Part shown: positions 33,052 through 43,300 of the stretch, piece by piece
Position numbering within the stretch: the first letter of the stretch is position 1
Layout: each line of letters starts with the position of its first letter
Origin: Photobacterium aquimaris
GTDB lineage: Bacteria; Pseudomonadota; Gammaproteobacteria; Enterobacterales; Vibrionaceae
Reading direction: 5' to 3'
DNA length: 62,294 bases
Assembly (NCBI RefSeq): GCF_002954455.1
Contig: NZ_MSCC01000001.1
Coordinates: 2,269,843-2,332,136, forward strand
Program-made: the position numbers and the translations under genes
The notes under the pieces: generated by a model
The model's database searches: none
Seen by the model: only the letters and a program-made list of their open reading frames with translations
What the model was told of the DNA's origin: nothing

Positions 33052-34848
33052 CTACTTATCTTTGCCCACATGAAGAATCGCTAAGAAAGCTTCTTGTGGT
33101 AATTCAACATTACCAATCTGCTTCATACGTTTCTTACCGTCTTTTTGTTTCTGTAATAGCTTCTTCTTACGGCTAATATCGCCACCATAACATTTCGCGA
33201 TTACGTTTTTACGTAATTGCTTCACGGTTGAACGTGCAATGATATGACCGCCAATAGCTGCTTGAATTGCAATATCAAACATTTGACGAGGAATAAATTC
33301 TTTCATTTTCTCAACAACATCACGACCACGAGTCTGTGAGTTTTCTTTGTGAGTAATGATTGCTAAGGCGTCAACACGCTCACCATTAAGCAGAATATCC
33401 ACGCGTACCATGTCTGATTCTTGGTAACGTTGGAAATTATAATCTAGCGATGCATAGCCACGCGAGGTTGATTTCAAACGGTCAAAGAAATCCAGTACCA
33501 CTTCTGACATCGGAATATCATACGTCAGTGCGACTTGATTACCGTGATAAACCATATCAACCTGCATACCACGCTTTTCAATACATAGAGTAATTACGTT
33601 ACCTAAGTATTCGCTTGGTACCAAAATATTACAACGCGCAATTGGCTCACCGACAACATCAATATCGTTTACAGCCGGTAATTTAGCAGGACTATCTACA
33701 TAAAGTATCGTACCGTCATTTTTCTTCACTTCATAGACTACCGTTGGCGCAGTAGTAATTAAGTTCAGATCATATTCACGCTCTAGACGTTCTTGAATAA
33801 TCTCCATATGGAGCATACCCAAGAAACCACAGCGGAAACCGAAACCAAGTGCAGACGAGCTTTCTGGCTCATAAAACAATGACGCGTCGTTTAGGCTTAA
33901 TTTACCTAATGCATCTCGGAAGTTCTCGTAATCATCAGATGACACTGGGAACAAACCTGCATAAACCTGCGGTTTTACTTTTTTAAAGCCAGGTAATGCA
34001 GCTTCACAACCGCCTTTCGCTAACGTTAAAGTATCACCAACTGGTGCGCCTAAAATATCTTTAATACCACAAACAACCCAACCAACTTCGCCAGTATTTA
34101 GCTCAGTGGTGTCAATTTGCTTCGGTGTGAAAATACCAATACGGTCCACACCCCAAATCTGACCGGTGGTCATTACTTTGATCTTGTCATTTTTCTTTAG
34201 TTTACCATTCTTGATACGAACTAAAGAAACAACACCTAAGTAGTTATCAAACCATGAGTCGATAATCAGTGCTTGTAGTGGCGCATCCGGATCACCTTCA
34301 GGTGCTGGAATCGCTTCAACGATTTTTTCTAAAACTTCGTCAACACCAACACCCGTTTTTGCTGAACAACGCACAGCATCAATAGCATCAATACCAACGA
34401 TGTCTTCAATTTCTTCAGCTACACGCTCAGGATCGGCTGCAGGCAGGTCGATTTTATTTAAAATCGGCACTACTTCTAAGTCCATTTCCATGGCGGTGTA
34501 ACAGTTTGCTAAAGTCTGAGCTTCTACGCCCTGGCCCGCATCAACCACCAGCAATGCACCTTCACAGGCTGCAAGTGAACGCGATACTTCATACGAGAAG
34601 TCAACGTGTCCTGGGGTGTCGATAAAGTTTAATTGATAAGTTACACCATCTTTAGCCGTGTAATCGAGCGTCACGCTCTGGGCTTTAATGGTGATACCGC
34701 GTTCGCGTTCAAGATCCATTGAATCTAAAACCTGCGCAGCCATTTCTCGATCAGAAAGGCCGCCACAGACTTGAATTAGACGGTCGGATAAGGTCGACTT
34801 ACCATGGTCGATATGTGCGATAATCGAAAAGTTACGAATGTGCTTCAT
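33052..34848 (-). CDS. lepA: Elongation factor 4 (LepA)
   Basis: Ribosome-associated GTPase resembling EF-G, implicated in back-translocation or initiation. 598 residues. G1 AHIDHGKST, the ERGITIKAQ switch region, G3 DTPGHVDF and G4 NKID are intact; the C-terminal domain unique to LepA ends with [20 protein letters not shown]. It precedes lepB as in most proteobacteria. Confidence 0.98.
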   Translation of the reverse strand: MKHIRNFSIIAHIDHGKSTLSDRLIQVCGGLSDREMAAQVLDSMDLERERGITIKAQSVTLDYTAKDGVTYQLNFIDTPGHVDFSYEVSRSLAACEGALLVVDAGQGVEAQTLANCYTAMEMDLEVVPILNKIDLPAADPERVAEEIEDIVGIDAIDAVRCSAKTGVGVDEVLEKIVEAIPAPEGDPDAPLQALIIDSWFDNYLGVVSLVRIKNGKLKKNDKIKVMTTGQIWGVDRIGIFTPKQIDTTELNTGEVGWVVCGIKDILGAPVGDTLTLAKGGCEAALPGFKKVKPQVYAGLFPVSSDDYENFRDALGKLSLNDASLFYEPESSSALGFGFRCGFLGMLHMEIIQERLEREYDLNLITTAPTVVYEVKKNDGTILYVDSPAKLPAVNDIDVVGEPIARCNILVPSEYLGNVITLCIEKRGMQVDMVYHGNQVALTYDIPMSEVVLDFFDRLKSTSRGYASLDYNFQRYQESDMVRVDILLNGERVDALAIITHKENSQTRGRDVVEKMKEFIPRQMFDIAIQAAIGGHIIARSTVKQLRKNVIAKCYGGDISRKKKLLQKQKDGKKRMKQIGNVELPQEAFLAILHVGKDK

Positions 34849-34923
34849 GAATGGCGTGACTGCTCGTGATTAAAATGAATGGGATCTTAAGATCAAGTTG
34901 ACGGATTCTACCGAATTTAAACG

Positions 34924-35421
34924 CTACTCGCTATCTTTCGATGCGGCATTTATCAGCTTATCTGCTGAAATTGGTAACCCTAGCACTCGAATAAGGCTTG
35001 GTTTATAGGCTGCATCCCCATCTAATCGCTTAGCATAATGCCTCGCAATCAGTAATCCGACAGTAGTAGCAACCGCGGCTGATACAATAACACCGAGCTG
35101 ATTACTGGACGCTAGATCAACAAATAGATACTGACCAAGTAGGCTACCACCGACTAAAAATAGTAATGGCAGCATATAAACCAACAACGCTGAACTGAGC
35201 ATACTACGCTCCGACAAACCAATTTCAACCACTTGTCCAAGTGTTATTTTTTCATTGGTGTCGATAGTAATCAGATGAGAACGCCCCGGCATTGCTTTAC
35301 TGACAATTCCCGTACCGCAGCTATCGCGTGAAGCACAATGACCACAACTGGTTTGTTGCTGACAACTTACCGTTATATGGCCACTATCAACAGCGACCAC
35401 TGTCGCTAATGTTCTCATCAT
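34924..35421 (-). CDS. rseC: RseC, modulator of SoxR reduction and sigma-E
   Basis: Inner-membrane protein encoded in the rpoE operon. In E. coli it helps reduce SoxR and mildly affects sigma-E. The 165-residue protein has an N-terminal cysteine cluster (Cys19, Cys25, Cys28, Cys34 region: SCGHCASRDSCG) and two transmembrane helices at about 75-95 and 105-125. Start may be either of two adjacent ATG codons. It starts 2 bp after rseB. Confidence 0.93.
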   Translation of the reverse strand: MMRTLATVVAVDSGHITVSCQQQTSCGHCASRDSCGTGIVSKAMPGRSHLITIDTNEKITLGQVVEIGLSERSMLSSALLVYMLPLLFLVGGSLLGQYLFVDLASSNQLGVIVSAAVATTVGLLIARHYAKRLDGDAAYKPSLIRVLGLPISADKLINAASKDSE

Positions 35422-35423
35422 GA

Positions 35424-36410
35424 TTATTTACTCGTAGGGGTAACCTCTGGTTTAATTTTATCAAAGGTTACGCTTTCTGCAATTTGTCGTGCTGTTTGTG
35501 GTGGAATATCACCCACCACTGTAATTTCTTTATTGCCATCGACGCGAGTGATTAATGTCCGCCGTCCTTGACGAACCAATTGCCCACGACCGACAAAATT
35601 ATCAGCATCTGAAACATAAACAGAAAAACTAAACAAACCGTCACTGTACATGCGACTTTCAACGGCGCGCTCTGTCAGTAACAGTCGATGACGATTACCT
35701 GCAATTAATGTAAAGCCATTTGGTAACCAATTAACACTCCATTGCAGTTTTTTCTGCGGTTGTTGCGGTAATTGTACCACGGCTGGCAATTTAACTTGAT
35801 CAAGCTTACTCAGCATTTCAGCAACTTTAGGATTCACCGCAAAAGAAACCACGCGAAATTGCTCTAATAAATCACCATCGCGATCGAGTAAATCAGCGCG
35901 CATCACCAAGTGAGTCGCTTGATCTATCCACAATAAGTAAGAATAACGATTGCCATCTTTAGGTGCGATACGAACAACATCACAGGCGACACCCGCTTCA
36001 CGTGCTCGACCCATGGCAATGAAATCGTAAAAATGAGCCAGATTATCTATATTAGCCTTCATTAATGGCAATATTGGCGCGACCATCTTATTACTTTTAA
36101 TCGTAAAAGGATCAAGTCCAGGCTCAAAATAACTGACTTCATCACCACGTTGAATCACCTCTTGTGGCGGACCACTGAGGAACAACAAATGCGCATAACT
36201 TTGACCATTCTCTAGTGCATGTCGATAACGCAAGGTATCAATGCTATTTTTCTTTACCCAAATGTAAGACATCTCATAACTAAGATCTCGACTGGCTTGG
36301 CCCATTTGATGCAACAAAGCCTCTGTTGAAGGTTTAACCGCTTCAGCAGAGGCTTGGAGTGGCAATAATAGGCTGACCAATGCAAGTGCACCGACCAGAA
36401 TTTTTTTCAT
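35424..36410 (-). CDS. rseB: RseB, periplasmic sigma-E regulator
   Basis: Binds the periplasmic part of RseA, shields it from DegS and responds to lipopolysaccharide or lipoprotein mislocalisation. 328 residues: Sec signal peptide at about 1-22 (ending ASAEA), a large MucB/RseB N-terminal domain and a smaller C-terminal domain. Its ATG overlaps the rseA stop by one base (TAATG). Confidence 0.96.
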   Translation of the reverse strand: MKKILVGALALVSLLLPLQASAEAVKPSTEALLHQMGQASRDLSYEMSYIWVKKNSIDTLRYRHALENGQSYAHLLFLSGPPQEVIQRGDEVSYFEPGLDPFTIKSNKMVAPILPLMKANIDNLAHFYDFIAMGRAREAGVACDVVRIAPKDGNRYSYLLWIDQATHLVMRADLLDRDGDLLEQFRVVSFAVNPKVAEMLSKLDQVKLPAVVQLPQQPQKKLQWSVNWLPNGFTLIAGNRHRLLLTERAVESRMYSDGLFSFSVYVSDADNFVGRGQLVRQGRRTLITRVDGNKEITVVGDIPPQTARQIAESVTFDKIKPEVTPTSK

Positions 36411-37060
36411 TAATCCGCCACAGAATTATTAGTATGTAATCGTGAATTATCGATACTGCCGTCTTCGGCGTTAAACCGAAGTTGCAATTCATAATCTTGT
36501 AACATCGAATTTATTCGACGTCGTTGTTCCATTAACTGTGATTCAGACGGCGTCTGATTATTATCTACCATATTAGTATTTAAGCTCACAGGTTCAGCTT
36601 TACCTGTAAATGGAATCGTTTGTAATACCGGCACATCATTGTTACTAACTGTTGTCGTAAGGTTGCTACCATTACCATCATATTGTTGAACACCAACAAT
36701 CACCGCTAATGATACACATGCTGCCATCGCAACCTGACCAAACTGGGATAGCCAAGCGGGTAATGTCCGCTTCGCTTTAAATGGGGTCGGTTGTTCTTGA
36801 ATAATAATCGGCTCAACAACAGCCTCAACATTAGTAACCACAGCCCCGGTATGGGCTGGTTCAGCTTCTAGCGCTAACGCGACATTTTCTGCAATATTCC
36901 ATTGTTTGCATTGCGGCACATCACCACGCATGACATCACCAATGAGGTTGAAATCATGCCAGCTTTGCTCGCTATTTTTGTCAACGGTCAGCGCATTGAT
37001 AATACTCTGATCCAAGTCTTCGCCATCAAGCAATGCCGAAATTTTTTCTTTATCAGCCAT
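36410..37060 (-). CDS. rseA: Anti-sigma-E factor RseA
   Basis: Inner-membrane anti-sigma factor that holds RpoE until cleaved by DegS and RseP. The 216-residue protein starts at ATG 37060 (MADKEKISALLDGE) after GGTGG; the upstream ATG at 37084 has no ribosome site. The cytoplasmic anti-sigma domain is at about 1-90, the transmembrane helix about 110-128, and the periplasmic RseB-binding part follows. Confidence 0.95.
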   Translation of the reverse strand: MADKEKISALLDGEDLDQSIINALTVDKNSEQSWHDFNLIGDVMRGDVPQCKQWNIAENVALALEAEPAHTGAVVTNVEAVVEPIIIQEQPTPFKAKRTLPAWLSQFGQVAMAACVSLAVIVGVQQYDGNGSNLTTTVSNNDVPVLQTIPFTGKAEPVSLNTNMVDNNQTPSESQLMEQRRRINSMLQDYELQLRFNAEDGSIDNSRLHTNNSVAD

Positions 37061-37086
37061 TTTTTCCACCGTTTGGTGCAACATTA

Positions 37087-37665
37087 TTATTGTTGCATAA
37101 GAGGACGAATACGTTTTTCAACTGTCTCTCGTGCACGGAATATACGTGAGCGAACTGTACCTACAGGACATCCCATTATTTCAGCGATTTCTTCATAGCT
37201 TAGACCATCCAGTTCACGCAATGAGATCGCTGTTTTAAGATCATCAGGTAGTGATTCAATCGTACTAAAAACAACTCGCTTCAGTTCTTCAGACAACATT
37301 TGGTTCTCAGGGTTCGATATTTCTTTAAGCGCATTTCCATTTTCATAATATTCCGCATCTTCAGCATCAACATCGGATGCTGGCGGACGACGCCCCTGAG
37401 CAACTAAATAATTTTTTGCTGTATTAACAGCGATACGGTAAAGCCATGTATAAAAAGCACTTTCACCACGAAATGTTGGTAAGGCGCGATAAGCTTTAAT
37501 AAACGCTTCTTGAGCGACATCTGGCACATCACCAGAATTGCTAACATAACGTGAAACAAGGTTACAAACTTTATTCTGGTATTTAATAACCAAAAGGTTG
37601 AATGCTTGCTTATCTCCCCGCTGTACTCGCTCAATTAGTACCTGATCAGTTTGCTGCTCGCTCAT
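37087..37665 (-). CDS. rpoE: RNA polymerase sigma-E factor
   Basis: ECF sigma factor for envelope stress. 192 residues from ATG 37665 (MSEQQTDQVLIE), matching the E. coli start. Region 2 (DVPDVAQEAFIKAYRAL, FYTWLYRIAVNTAKNYL) and region 4 (LSYEEIAEIMGCPVGTVRSRIFRARE) are complete. It heads rpoE-rseA-rseB-rseC and has a sigma-E-type promoter about 190 bp upstream, so it should be autoregulated. Confidence 0.98.
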   Translation of the reverse strand: MSEQQTDQVLIERVQRGDKQAFNLLVIKYQNKVCNLVSRYVSNSGDVPDVAQEAFIKAYRALPTFRGESAFYTWLYRIAVNTAKNYLVAQGRRPPASDVDAEDAEYYENGNALKEISNPENQMLSEELKRVVFSTIESLPDDLKTAISLRELDGLSYEEIAEIMGCPVGTVRSRIFRARETVEKRIRPLMQQ

Positions 37666-37853
37666 TCGAGCGTTTACTCCCATGTCTAACTGTTTAGTAA
37701 TATTGCATTCATCTCACGACGACATAGACCAATAATGGTATCGATTCGGTATTGATACACAACGGTTTATTTAGATTATCCTGCCAATATAAGCGTTAGT
37801 CTCACCGTAAATAAAACACTGATTTATGAAATATTTATAAGCATGAGCACTAC

Positions 37854-37882
37854 ATAAGACCGATGGATAATGGCAAAGTTCC
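37854..37882 (-). promoter_or_regulatory. Sigma-E promoter of the rpoE operon
   Basis: On the minus strand GGAACTT (37876-37882) is followed after 16 bp by TCTTAT (37854-37859), close to the sigma-E consensus GGAACTT-N15/16-TCTGA. This implies a leader of about 180 nt before rpoE and positive autoregulation, as known in E. coli. Confidence 0.75.
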
Positions 37883-38039
37883 ACCGCCAATAAAATAATT
37901 TACCCTTTCGTTAATGCTTGTTTATGACTGATAACGAAATCAAGATAGAAAGAATAACTGCTGTCATTTTACCTGAAATAATCATACTGACGAGGATCTG
38001 TGACTGAAAAAAGCAAAATAATCACAATGGTATGAAGCG

Positions 38040-38053
38040 GTTAGTGCACTAAC
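38040..38053. promoter_or_regulatory. Perfect 14-bp palindrome upstream of nadB
   Basis: GTTAGTGCACTAAC is identical to its reverse complement and lies about 130 bp before the nadB start. It looks like a dimeric repressor operator. The regulator is unknown; it is not the classical NadR box. Confidence 0.5.
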
Positions 38054-38181
38054 AGTTAACAATAACATAGCTAATGCACCGTATATTAATAATATTTAGT
38101 TTACCAATCCCAAACAAATATGTCTTTTTATAACAAATTTGATAGCATGAAATAAGATTATCACATGGACATGCAATCATT

Positions 38182-39798
38182 ATGAACCAGCCTCATCAAC
38201 ACGATAGCGACATTTTAGTCATTGGTAGTGGCGCTGCAGGGTTATCACTGGCACTGCATTTAGCCCACCTAGGAAAAGTGACTATTTTATGTAAAGGTCC
38301 CCTTAGTGAAGGCGCAACTTATTATGCTCAGGGAGGCATTGCCGCCGTTTTTGATGAGTCTGACAGTATTGCATCCCATGTTGAAGATACGTTAATTGCT
38401 GGAGCTCATCTTTGTGACCAGAATGTGGTGCAGTTTATCGCTGAAAACGCCAAGCAATGCGTGCAATGGTTAATTGATGGCGGTGTACCTTTTGATCGTG
38501 AAGAATCCTATACTGACGACGACCCTCGCTACCATCTGACCTTAGAAGGTGGCCATAGTCATCGTCGCATTCTTCATGCTGCAGATGCCACTGGCATGGC
38601 GATGCAAACCTCACTTCAAGAACAAGCCCGTAATCATCCTAATATCACCATTCTTGAACGCCATAATGCGCTTGATTTAATCACCGAGAAAAAAATCAAT
38701 CCGCAAGCTGACACCAATCGTGCTTTAGGGGCTTATGTCTGGAACCGCGACAAAGAATGTGTTGAAACTCTTGCAGCCAAATTTGTGGTATTAGCCACTG
38801 GAGGTGCATCAAAAGTCTATCAATACACCTCCAACCCTGATGTGTCATCGGGCGATGGTATTGCGATGGCATGGCGTGCAGGTTGTCGTGTTGCTAACCT
38901 TGAATTTAATCAATTTCATCCTACTTGTCTATTCCACCCCAAAGCACAAACGTTTTTATTAAGTGAAGCTCTACGCGGAGAAGGTGCGTATTTACGTCGT
39001 CCTGACGGCAGCCGTTTTATGCTCGATTTTGATGAGCGCGCAGAACTGGCTCCTCGTGATGTGGTTGCACGTGCGATCGATTACGAAATGAAGCGCTTAG
39101 GTGCTGATTGTATGTATCTTGATATTAGCCATAAGCCAGCCGATTTTGTTAAAAGCCACTTTCCAACCATTGCTGAAAAACTGCAAGGTTACGGGATTGA
39201 TATCACCCAAGATATGATTCCAATTGTTCCTGCTGCACATTATACCTGTGGCGGCGTGGTGGTAGATAAATCAGGTAAAACCGATATTGAAGGGTTATAT
39301 GCTATTGGTGAAGTCAGCTACACCGGCCTTCATGGAGCCAATCGCATGGCATCTAATTCATTACTTGAGTGCGTAGTCTATGCATGGTCAGCGTCACAAG
39401 ATATTGAGCACCAATTTAAGACCATCTTACAGCCACAACAATTGCCATTTTGGGATGACAGTAAAGTAACTAATTCTGATGAAGAAGTGGTGATTCAACA
39501 TAACTGGCATGAATTACGATTATTTATGTGGGATTACGTTGGTATTGTACGTTCAACTAAACGTTTAGAGCGGGCAATGAATCGCATTGAATTGCTTAAA
39601 CACGAAATTGATGAGTATTACTGTCATTTCCGTGTTTCAAATAATCTTTTGGAACTGCGTAATTTATTACAAGTTGCAGAGCTGATAGTACGTTGTGCAA
39701 TGGAACGAAAAGAAAGTCGAGGATTACACTATACCCTTGATTATCCTGAACTTGACCAGCAAGCAACCGCCACTGTTTTAGTGCCAAGTAATTACTAA
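38182..39798 (+). CDS. nadB: L-aspartate oxidase
   Basis: Oxidises aspartate to iminoaspartate with FAD, first step of de novo NAD synthesis. 538 residues; the FAD-binding GSGAAG is at 15-20, and [24 protein letters not shown] is the second FAD contact. The catalytic arginine regions ([25 protein letters not shown]) are intact. It sits divergently from rpoE, as in E. coli. Confidence 0.98.
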   Translation: MNQPHQHDSDILVIGSGAAGLSLALHLAHLGKVTILCKGPLSEGATYYAQGGIAAVFDESDSIASHVEDTLIAGAHLCDQNVVQFIAENAKQCVQWLIDGGVPFDREESYTDDDPRYHLTLEGGHSHRRILHAADATGMAMQTSLQEQARNHPNITILERHNALDLITEKKINPQADTNRALGAYVWNRDKECVETLAAKFVVLATGGASKVYQYTSNPDVSSGDGIAMAWRAGCRVANLEFNQFHPTCLFHPKAQTFLLSEALRGEGAYLRRPDGSRFMLDFDERAELAPRDVVARAIDYEMKRLGADCMYLDISHKPADFVKSHFPTIAEKLQGYGIDITQDMIPIVPAAHYTCGGVVVDKSGKTDIEGLYAIGEVSYTGLHGANRMASNSLLECVVYAWSASQDIEHQFKTILQPQQLPFWDDSKVTNSDEEVVIQHNWHELRLFMWDYVGIVRSTKRLERAMNRIELLKHEIDEYYCHFRVSNNLLELRNLLQVAELIVRCAMERKESRGLHYTLDYPELDQQATATVLVPSNY

Positions 39799-39837
39799 CC
39801 GCACTTAAATAAGTAATAACTCAACCATACGATGATA

Positions 39838-40287
39838 CTAATGCTCGTTAGCATCATCGTTATTGTCTGCGGCTGCAGGCTTTAATAGTCCTAAATGTAG
39901 CGACATTTTTAAGAGCCGATAACTTGCAGTATCACAACTGTCACAGCAGATAATCAGCCATTGATTACGCTGATGTGCTATCGACAATATCACTAGCCAA
40001 CGGCTGACCACTTTCACCGCTACAATTTTACCTGCTTGATCACACCACCGCAGATGGCCATCACTATACAGCCGTAATGGGCCTTGCTGACGCAAATAAT
40101 GGTGATATATCCTTTGCCATTCAAACACTAACATTTCGGCAAAAAAATAACTCAGCGGCCAAAAAACCGGTGGAACAACAAACATTAATAGCACTGCACC
40201 AAAGTAACATCGACTCAGTGCAGTGTGCAGGCACGGGGATAAGTGAAGCGTTAGATCAACGTAGCTTGCTGTTGTTGTGGGCAACAA
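39838..40287 (-). CDS. ygfX: YgfX/CptA-type inner-membrane protein
   Basis: Partner of SdhE. E. coli YgfX (CptA) was described as a membrane toxin that inhibits MreB and FtsZ, a role not shown here. Up to 149 residues, with two close hydrophobic segments at about 30-55 and a soluble, weakly conserved tail. The open frame starts at TTG 40287 and overlaps sdhE by 32 bp; no ATG lies at the N-terminus, so the true start (TTG or CTG) is uncertain. Confidence 0.8.
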   Translation of the reverse strand: MLPTTTASYVDLTLHLSPCLHTALSRCYFGAVLLMFVVPPVFWPLSYFFAEMLVFEWQRIYHHYLRQQGPLRLYSDGHLRWCDQAGKIVAVKVVSRWLVILSIAHQRNQWLIICCDSCDTASYRLLKMSLHLGLLKPAAADNNDDANEH

Positions 40288-40516
40288 TCTTATCGACCAT
40301 CATCGCATGAGCAGGATTGTCACTACGGCCATGTTGCATCATCCATTTAAATAAATCAGGATCATCACAGGTTAATAGAGAAATAAAATCACGTTGCTGC
40401 TGCTCTGATAGATCATCAAAACATTCTTCAAAAAATGGCATCACCAACACGTCTAACTCTAACATGCCACGACGACATGCCCATTTAACGCGGGCTCTCT
40501 CTTCTGCAACTAACAT
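40256..40516 (-). CDS. sdhE: FAD assembly factor SdhE
   Basis: Helps attach FAD covalently to succinate dehydrogenase (SdhA) and fumarate reductase flavoproteins. The 86-residue protein has the RGMLELD motif at 16-22 that is essential in homologues, and CDDPDLFKWMM further on. It overlaps ygfX and is divergent from ygfZ, the E. coli arrangement. Confidence 0.95.
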   Translation of the reverse strand: MLVAEERARVKWACRRGMLELDVLVMPFFEECFDDLSEQQQRDFISLLTCDDPDLFKWMMQHGRSDNPAHAMMVDKIVAHNNSKLR

Positions 40517-40768
40517 ACATAACCTCTATGTGCTTGCCTATTGGCTCACTGATAATTGAATACTTGGCGTATTTCCATGATAAATATAGTACCAGTCGTA
40601 CTCAATAACGACCATGCGCCAACACAAGCAATCATTCAAGATGAGACCTAGCCCACCATAATGACGACCAGTAAAAACAGTCAATTAACCCATCGTGTTA
40701 CCACGGTTAATTATTTTGTTCAGTTGGTATAACATAGCATCATCATTACAGCATTTGTGGATACCATT

Positions 40769-41749
40769 ATGAACACTTGGTCAACTCAGCACTCTTTCAC
40801 CCCACTAGCATTAACTAGCACCGATTCTTTACCTGATTTAGCAATGATCAACCTTAGCGATTGGGGCATGGTGACACTTGTTGGCCCAGACAGTAAATCC
40901 TACTTACAAGGTCAATTAACCTGTGATGTAGTGTCATTAACAGCCGATAAATCAACCTTTGCTGGTCACTGTGATGCCAAAGGAAAATTACGTACTATCC
41001 TGCGCGTTTTCCATTACCAAAATGGTTACGGCTTACTACAACGTCAAAGTGTGATGGCAACCCAACTGCCTGAACTAAAAAAATATGCGGTCTTTTCTAA
41101 AACAGAGATCACTCAAACTACGGCGGTTATTTTAGGGCTCGCAGGGGCGCAGGCTCAAGCAACCATTGATCATCATTTCAGTGGCGATGCTGATGTACGT
41201 TATAACGACACAGCTACGGCAGTAAAAGTTGATAACGCGCGTTGGTTAATTATCACCACCGCAGAACAAGCTGACAGTGTAATTACCACCTTGGCACCAA
41301 CAGCAACTTTAACAACCACCGAACTGTGGAACTTATATGACATTCAAGCGGCGATGCCACGTATTGATAGTGCCACCGAACTTGAATTCATTCCTCAAGC
41401 AGTAAACTTACAAGCGGTCGATGGTATTAGCTTTAAAAAAGGTTGCTATACCGGCCAAGAAACCGTCGCGCGGGCTAAATACCGTGGTATTAATAAACGT
41501 GCGATGTATATCGTTGCTGGCGCAGCAACACAATGCCCACAACCAGGTGATGGATTAGAGCGTAGTGTCGGTGAAAATTGGCGTAAAGGTGGCACCGTGA
41601 TCTGTGGTTATCACTACAGTGACAATCATGCATTGGCACTGGTGGTATTACCTAATGATCTTGATGCTGATAGTCAATTCCGTTTCGCAACTGCGCCAGA
41701 TGCGCTATGGCACAAACTCGACCTACCGTACGATGTCAATGCAGAATAA
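40769..41749 (+). CDS. ygfZ: Folate-dependent Fe-S protein factor YgfZ
   Basis: Tetrahydrofolate-binding protein related to GcvT, needed for activity of some Fe-S enzymes such as MiaB. About 326 residues from ATG 40769. The family signature KGCYTGQE, with the conserved cysteine, lies near residue 226, followed by VARAKYRG. A longer frame opens at GTG 40757; the ribosome site is weak in both cases. Confidence 0.94.
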   Translation: MNTWSTQHSFTPLALTSTDSLPDLAMINLSDWGMVTLVGPDSKSYLQGQLTCDVVSLTADKSTFAGHCDAKGKLRTILRVFHYQNGYGLLQRQSVMATQLPELKKYAVFSKTEITQTTAVILGLAGAQAQATIDHHFSGDADVRYNDTATAVKVDNARWLIITTAEQADSVITTLAPTATLTTTELWNLYDIQAAMPRIDSATELEFIPQAVNLQAVDGISFKKGCYTGQETVARAKYRGINKRAMYIVAGAATQCPQPGDGLERSVGENWRKGGTVICGYHYSDNHALALVVLPNDLDADSQFRFATAPDALWHKLDLPYDVNAE

Positions 41750-42224
41750 TTCAATTAATACGTCCGTCACTCAGCTATTGATTAGCGAAGGGGTTGATTA
41801 CCGTTTACTGCCGCACACCAAGCCGGCTAAAACCATTGCCGAGGCGGCAGCTGAACGCGGGGTTGATCCACAGCATATGGTTAAATCCATCTTGCTCAAA
41901 GACATGTCGGGGTTTCATGTACTGGCATGTGTACCGGGTCCACAAGCGGTCGATCCTAAAAAAGTACGCGCATTATTAGGTTGCCAGCGCATGACTTGCG
42001 CGGATGCGACCGAAGTTGAAAAAGTCACCGGTTTAGTTATCGGTACGGTTGCTCCGCTCGGCTTAAAGCGGCCATTGGTGATCGTGTTTGATAATGCGAT
42101 TGCGGCAATAGAAAAAGTGAATATCAGTAGTGGTGATCGCATGGCTGGGATTGAGATCGCCACCGATGATTTATTGATCTTATGCGATCCCATGCTCGCT
42201 GATATCTGCCGAGATCAGCTCTAA
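41733..42224 (+). CDS. YbaK/EbsC-family aminoacyl-tRNA deacylase
   Basis: YbaK-like proteins hydrolyse misacylated tRNAs (for example Cys- or Ala-tRNA-Pro). The 163-residue product has the fold signatures KTIAEAAAERGVDPQHMVKS, GTVAPLGL and NISSGDRMAGIEI. Exact substrate is not clear; it is not close to YbaK itself. It starts inside the end of ygfZ at ATG 41733 or 41739, suggesting cotranscription and coupling. Confidence 0.85.
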   Translation: MSMQNNSINTSVTQLLISEGVDYRLLPHTKPAKTIAEAAAERGVDPQHMVKSILLKDMSGFHVLACVPGPQAVDPKKVRALLGCQRMTCADATEVEKVTGLVIGTVAPLGLKRPLVIVFDNAIAAIEKVNISSGDRMAGIEIATDDLLILCDPMLADICRDQL

Positions 42225-42293
42225 TTAATCATCAGCGATAACATCAGCGGCATTAATCACAATGCCGCTTGATTGAACATAAAGGAACTGTTG

Positions 42294-43244
42294 ATGACAA
42301 ATTATCATCACGATATTAATTGGCGCGGGGTTGATCTAAATTTATTAATTGCTTTTTCTGCATTAATGGAAACCCGCAGCGTGACTAAAGCGGCCAATAA
42401 ACTTGCCATTGGTCAGTCGGCAATGAGCCATAACTTATCGCGACTACGTAGTTTATTAAATGACCCTTTGTTTGAGCGTCATGGCCACCAAATGTTACCA
42501 ACCCAAACCGCGTTAGAGCATGCCTCAACCGTCGATACCATTTTAGCATTGATTACTAACGAACTACTGCGACCAAGTGTGTTTGTACCCGCTGATTTCT
42601 GTGGCACTTTTAGGATAGGCTTAACCGATTACGCCGAATTATTATTTGCCCCAGCACTGTATGATGCAATTCACCACCAAGCGCCACAATGCCAACTAAG
42701 TTTTTTTAATGTCGATCGTCATAGTTATCACACTGATTTTAATCAGCATCGCATTGATGTGGTTATTGGTTCAATGACAGATATGGGCAAGGATATTGAA
42801 CATCAGTATTTATATACCGAAGATCATGTTTGCCTTTATGATCAACAGGCAACAGGTCTTAATGACCAAGTCAGTCTCGAACAATATCGCCTTCATCCTC
42901 ATGCGCTGGTAAGCCCTGATGGTAAGCTCACCACCCAAGTTGATACTCAATTACACCAGCAAGGATTTCAACGTCAAGTGGCAGTCGGATCGCATAACTT
43001 TCTCACTATTCGGCATTTGTTAAGCGGTCGCGATTTAGTTTGTGTGGTATCGCGCTTGATGGCACAACTGGATATTTTTAATGACCAGTTAACGCAATGC
43101 CCACCGCCTGTTGCGATAGCTGATTTTGATATTCGATTATTATGGCTCCATCGCAACAGTAATCACCCCCGCAACCAATGGCTACGCCATATCGTTGCCA
43201 ATACGGTGATCACTCATGTTAAACAACTTCGATCTAGCCGTTAA
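42294..43244 (+). CDS. LysR-family transcriptional regulator
   Basis: About 316 residues from ATG 42294, preceded by AAGGA. An N-terminal winged helix-turn-helix (SVTKAANKLAIGQSAMSHNLSRLR) is followed by a substrate-binding domain. The sequence resembles the NodD/LeuO/NahR subgroup (DPLFERHGHQMLPT). Target genes and effector are unknown. It is convergent with the nqrM-like operon and downstream of the deacylase gene, so it is not adjacent to an obvious divergent target. Confidence 0.9.
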   Translation: MTNYHHDINWRGVDLNLLIAFSALMETRSVTKAANKLAIGQSAMSHNLSRLRSLLNDPLFERHGHQMLPTQTALEHASTVDTILALITNELLRPSVFVPADFCGTFRIGLTDYAELLFAPALYDAIHHQAPQCQLSFFNVDRHSYHTDFNQHRIDVVIGSMTDMGKDIEHQYLYTEDHVCLYDQQATGLNDQVSLEQYRLHPHALVSPDGKLTTQVDTQLHQQGFQRQVAVGSHNFLTIRHLLSGRDLVCVVSRLMAQLDIFNDQLTQCPPPVAIADFDIRLLWLHRNSNHPRNQWLRHIVANTVITHVKQLRSSR

Positions 43245-43250
43245 TTATCC

Positions 43251-43274
43251 TGGCAGAGCAACAATGCCCTGCCA
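43251..43274. terminator. Hairpin between the LysR gene and the NqrM-like operon
   Basis: Stem TGGCAGAGCA/TGCCCTGCCA (one G-T pair on one strand) with a 4-nt loop lies between two convergent genes. T-runs are weak, so termination strength is doubtful. Confidence 0.45.
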
Positions 43275-43300
43275 ATGATTACTCAGTGATATTAATGCTA

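Larger units (their letters stand above)
37666..38181. other. Divergent regulatory spacer between rpoE and nadB
   Basis: About 515 bp with no credible coding frame. It holds the sigma-E promoter of rpoE, a perfect palindrome at 38040-38053 nearer nadB, and an AT-rich stretch before the nadB start. The roughly 180-nt rpoE leader is long enough to hold further control elements, but I recognise none. Confidence 0.6.

Noticed and set aside
34883..34894. GATCTTAAGATC palindrome upstream of lepA as an operator
   Set aside because: Only 12 bp, AT-rich centre and no known regulator of lepA; such palindromes arise easily by chance.
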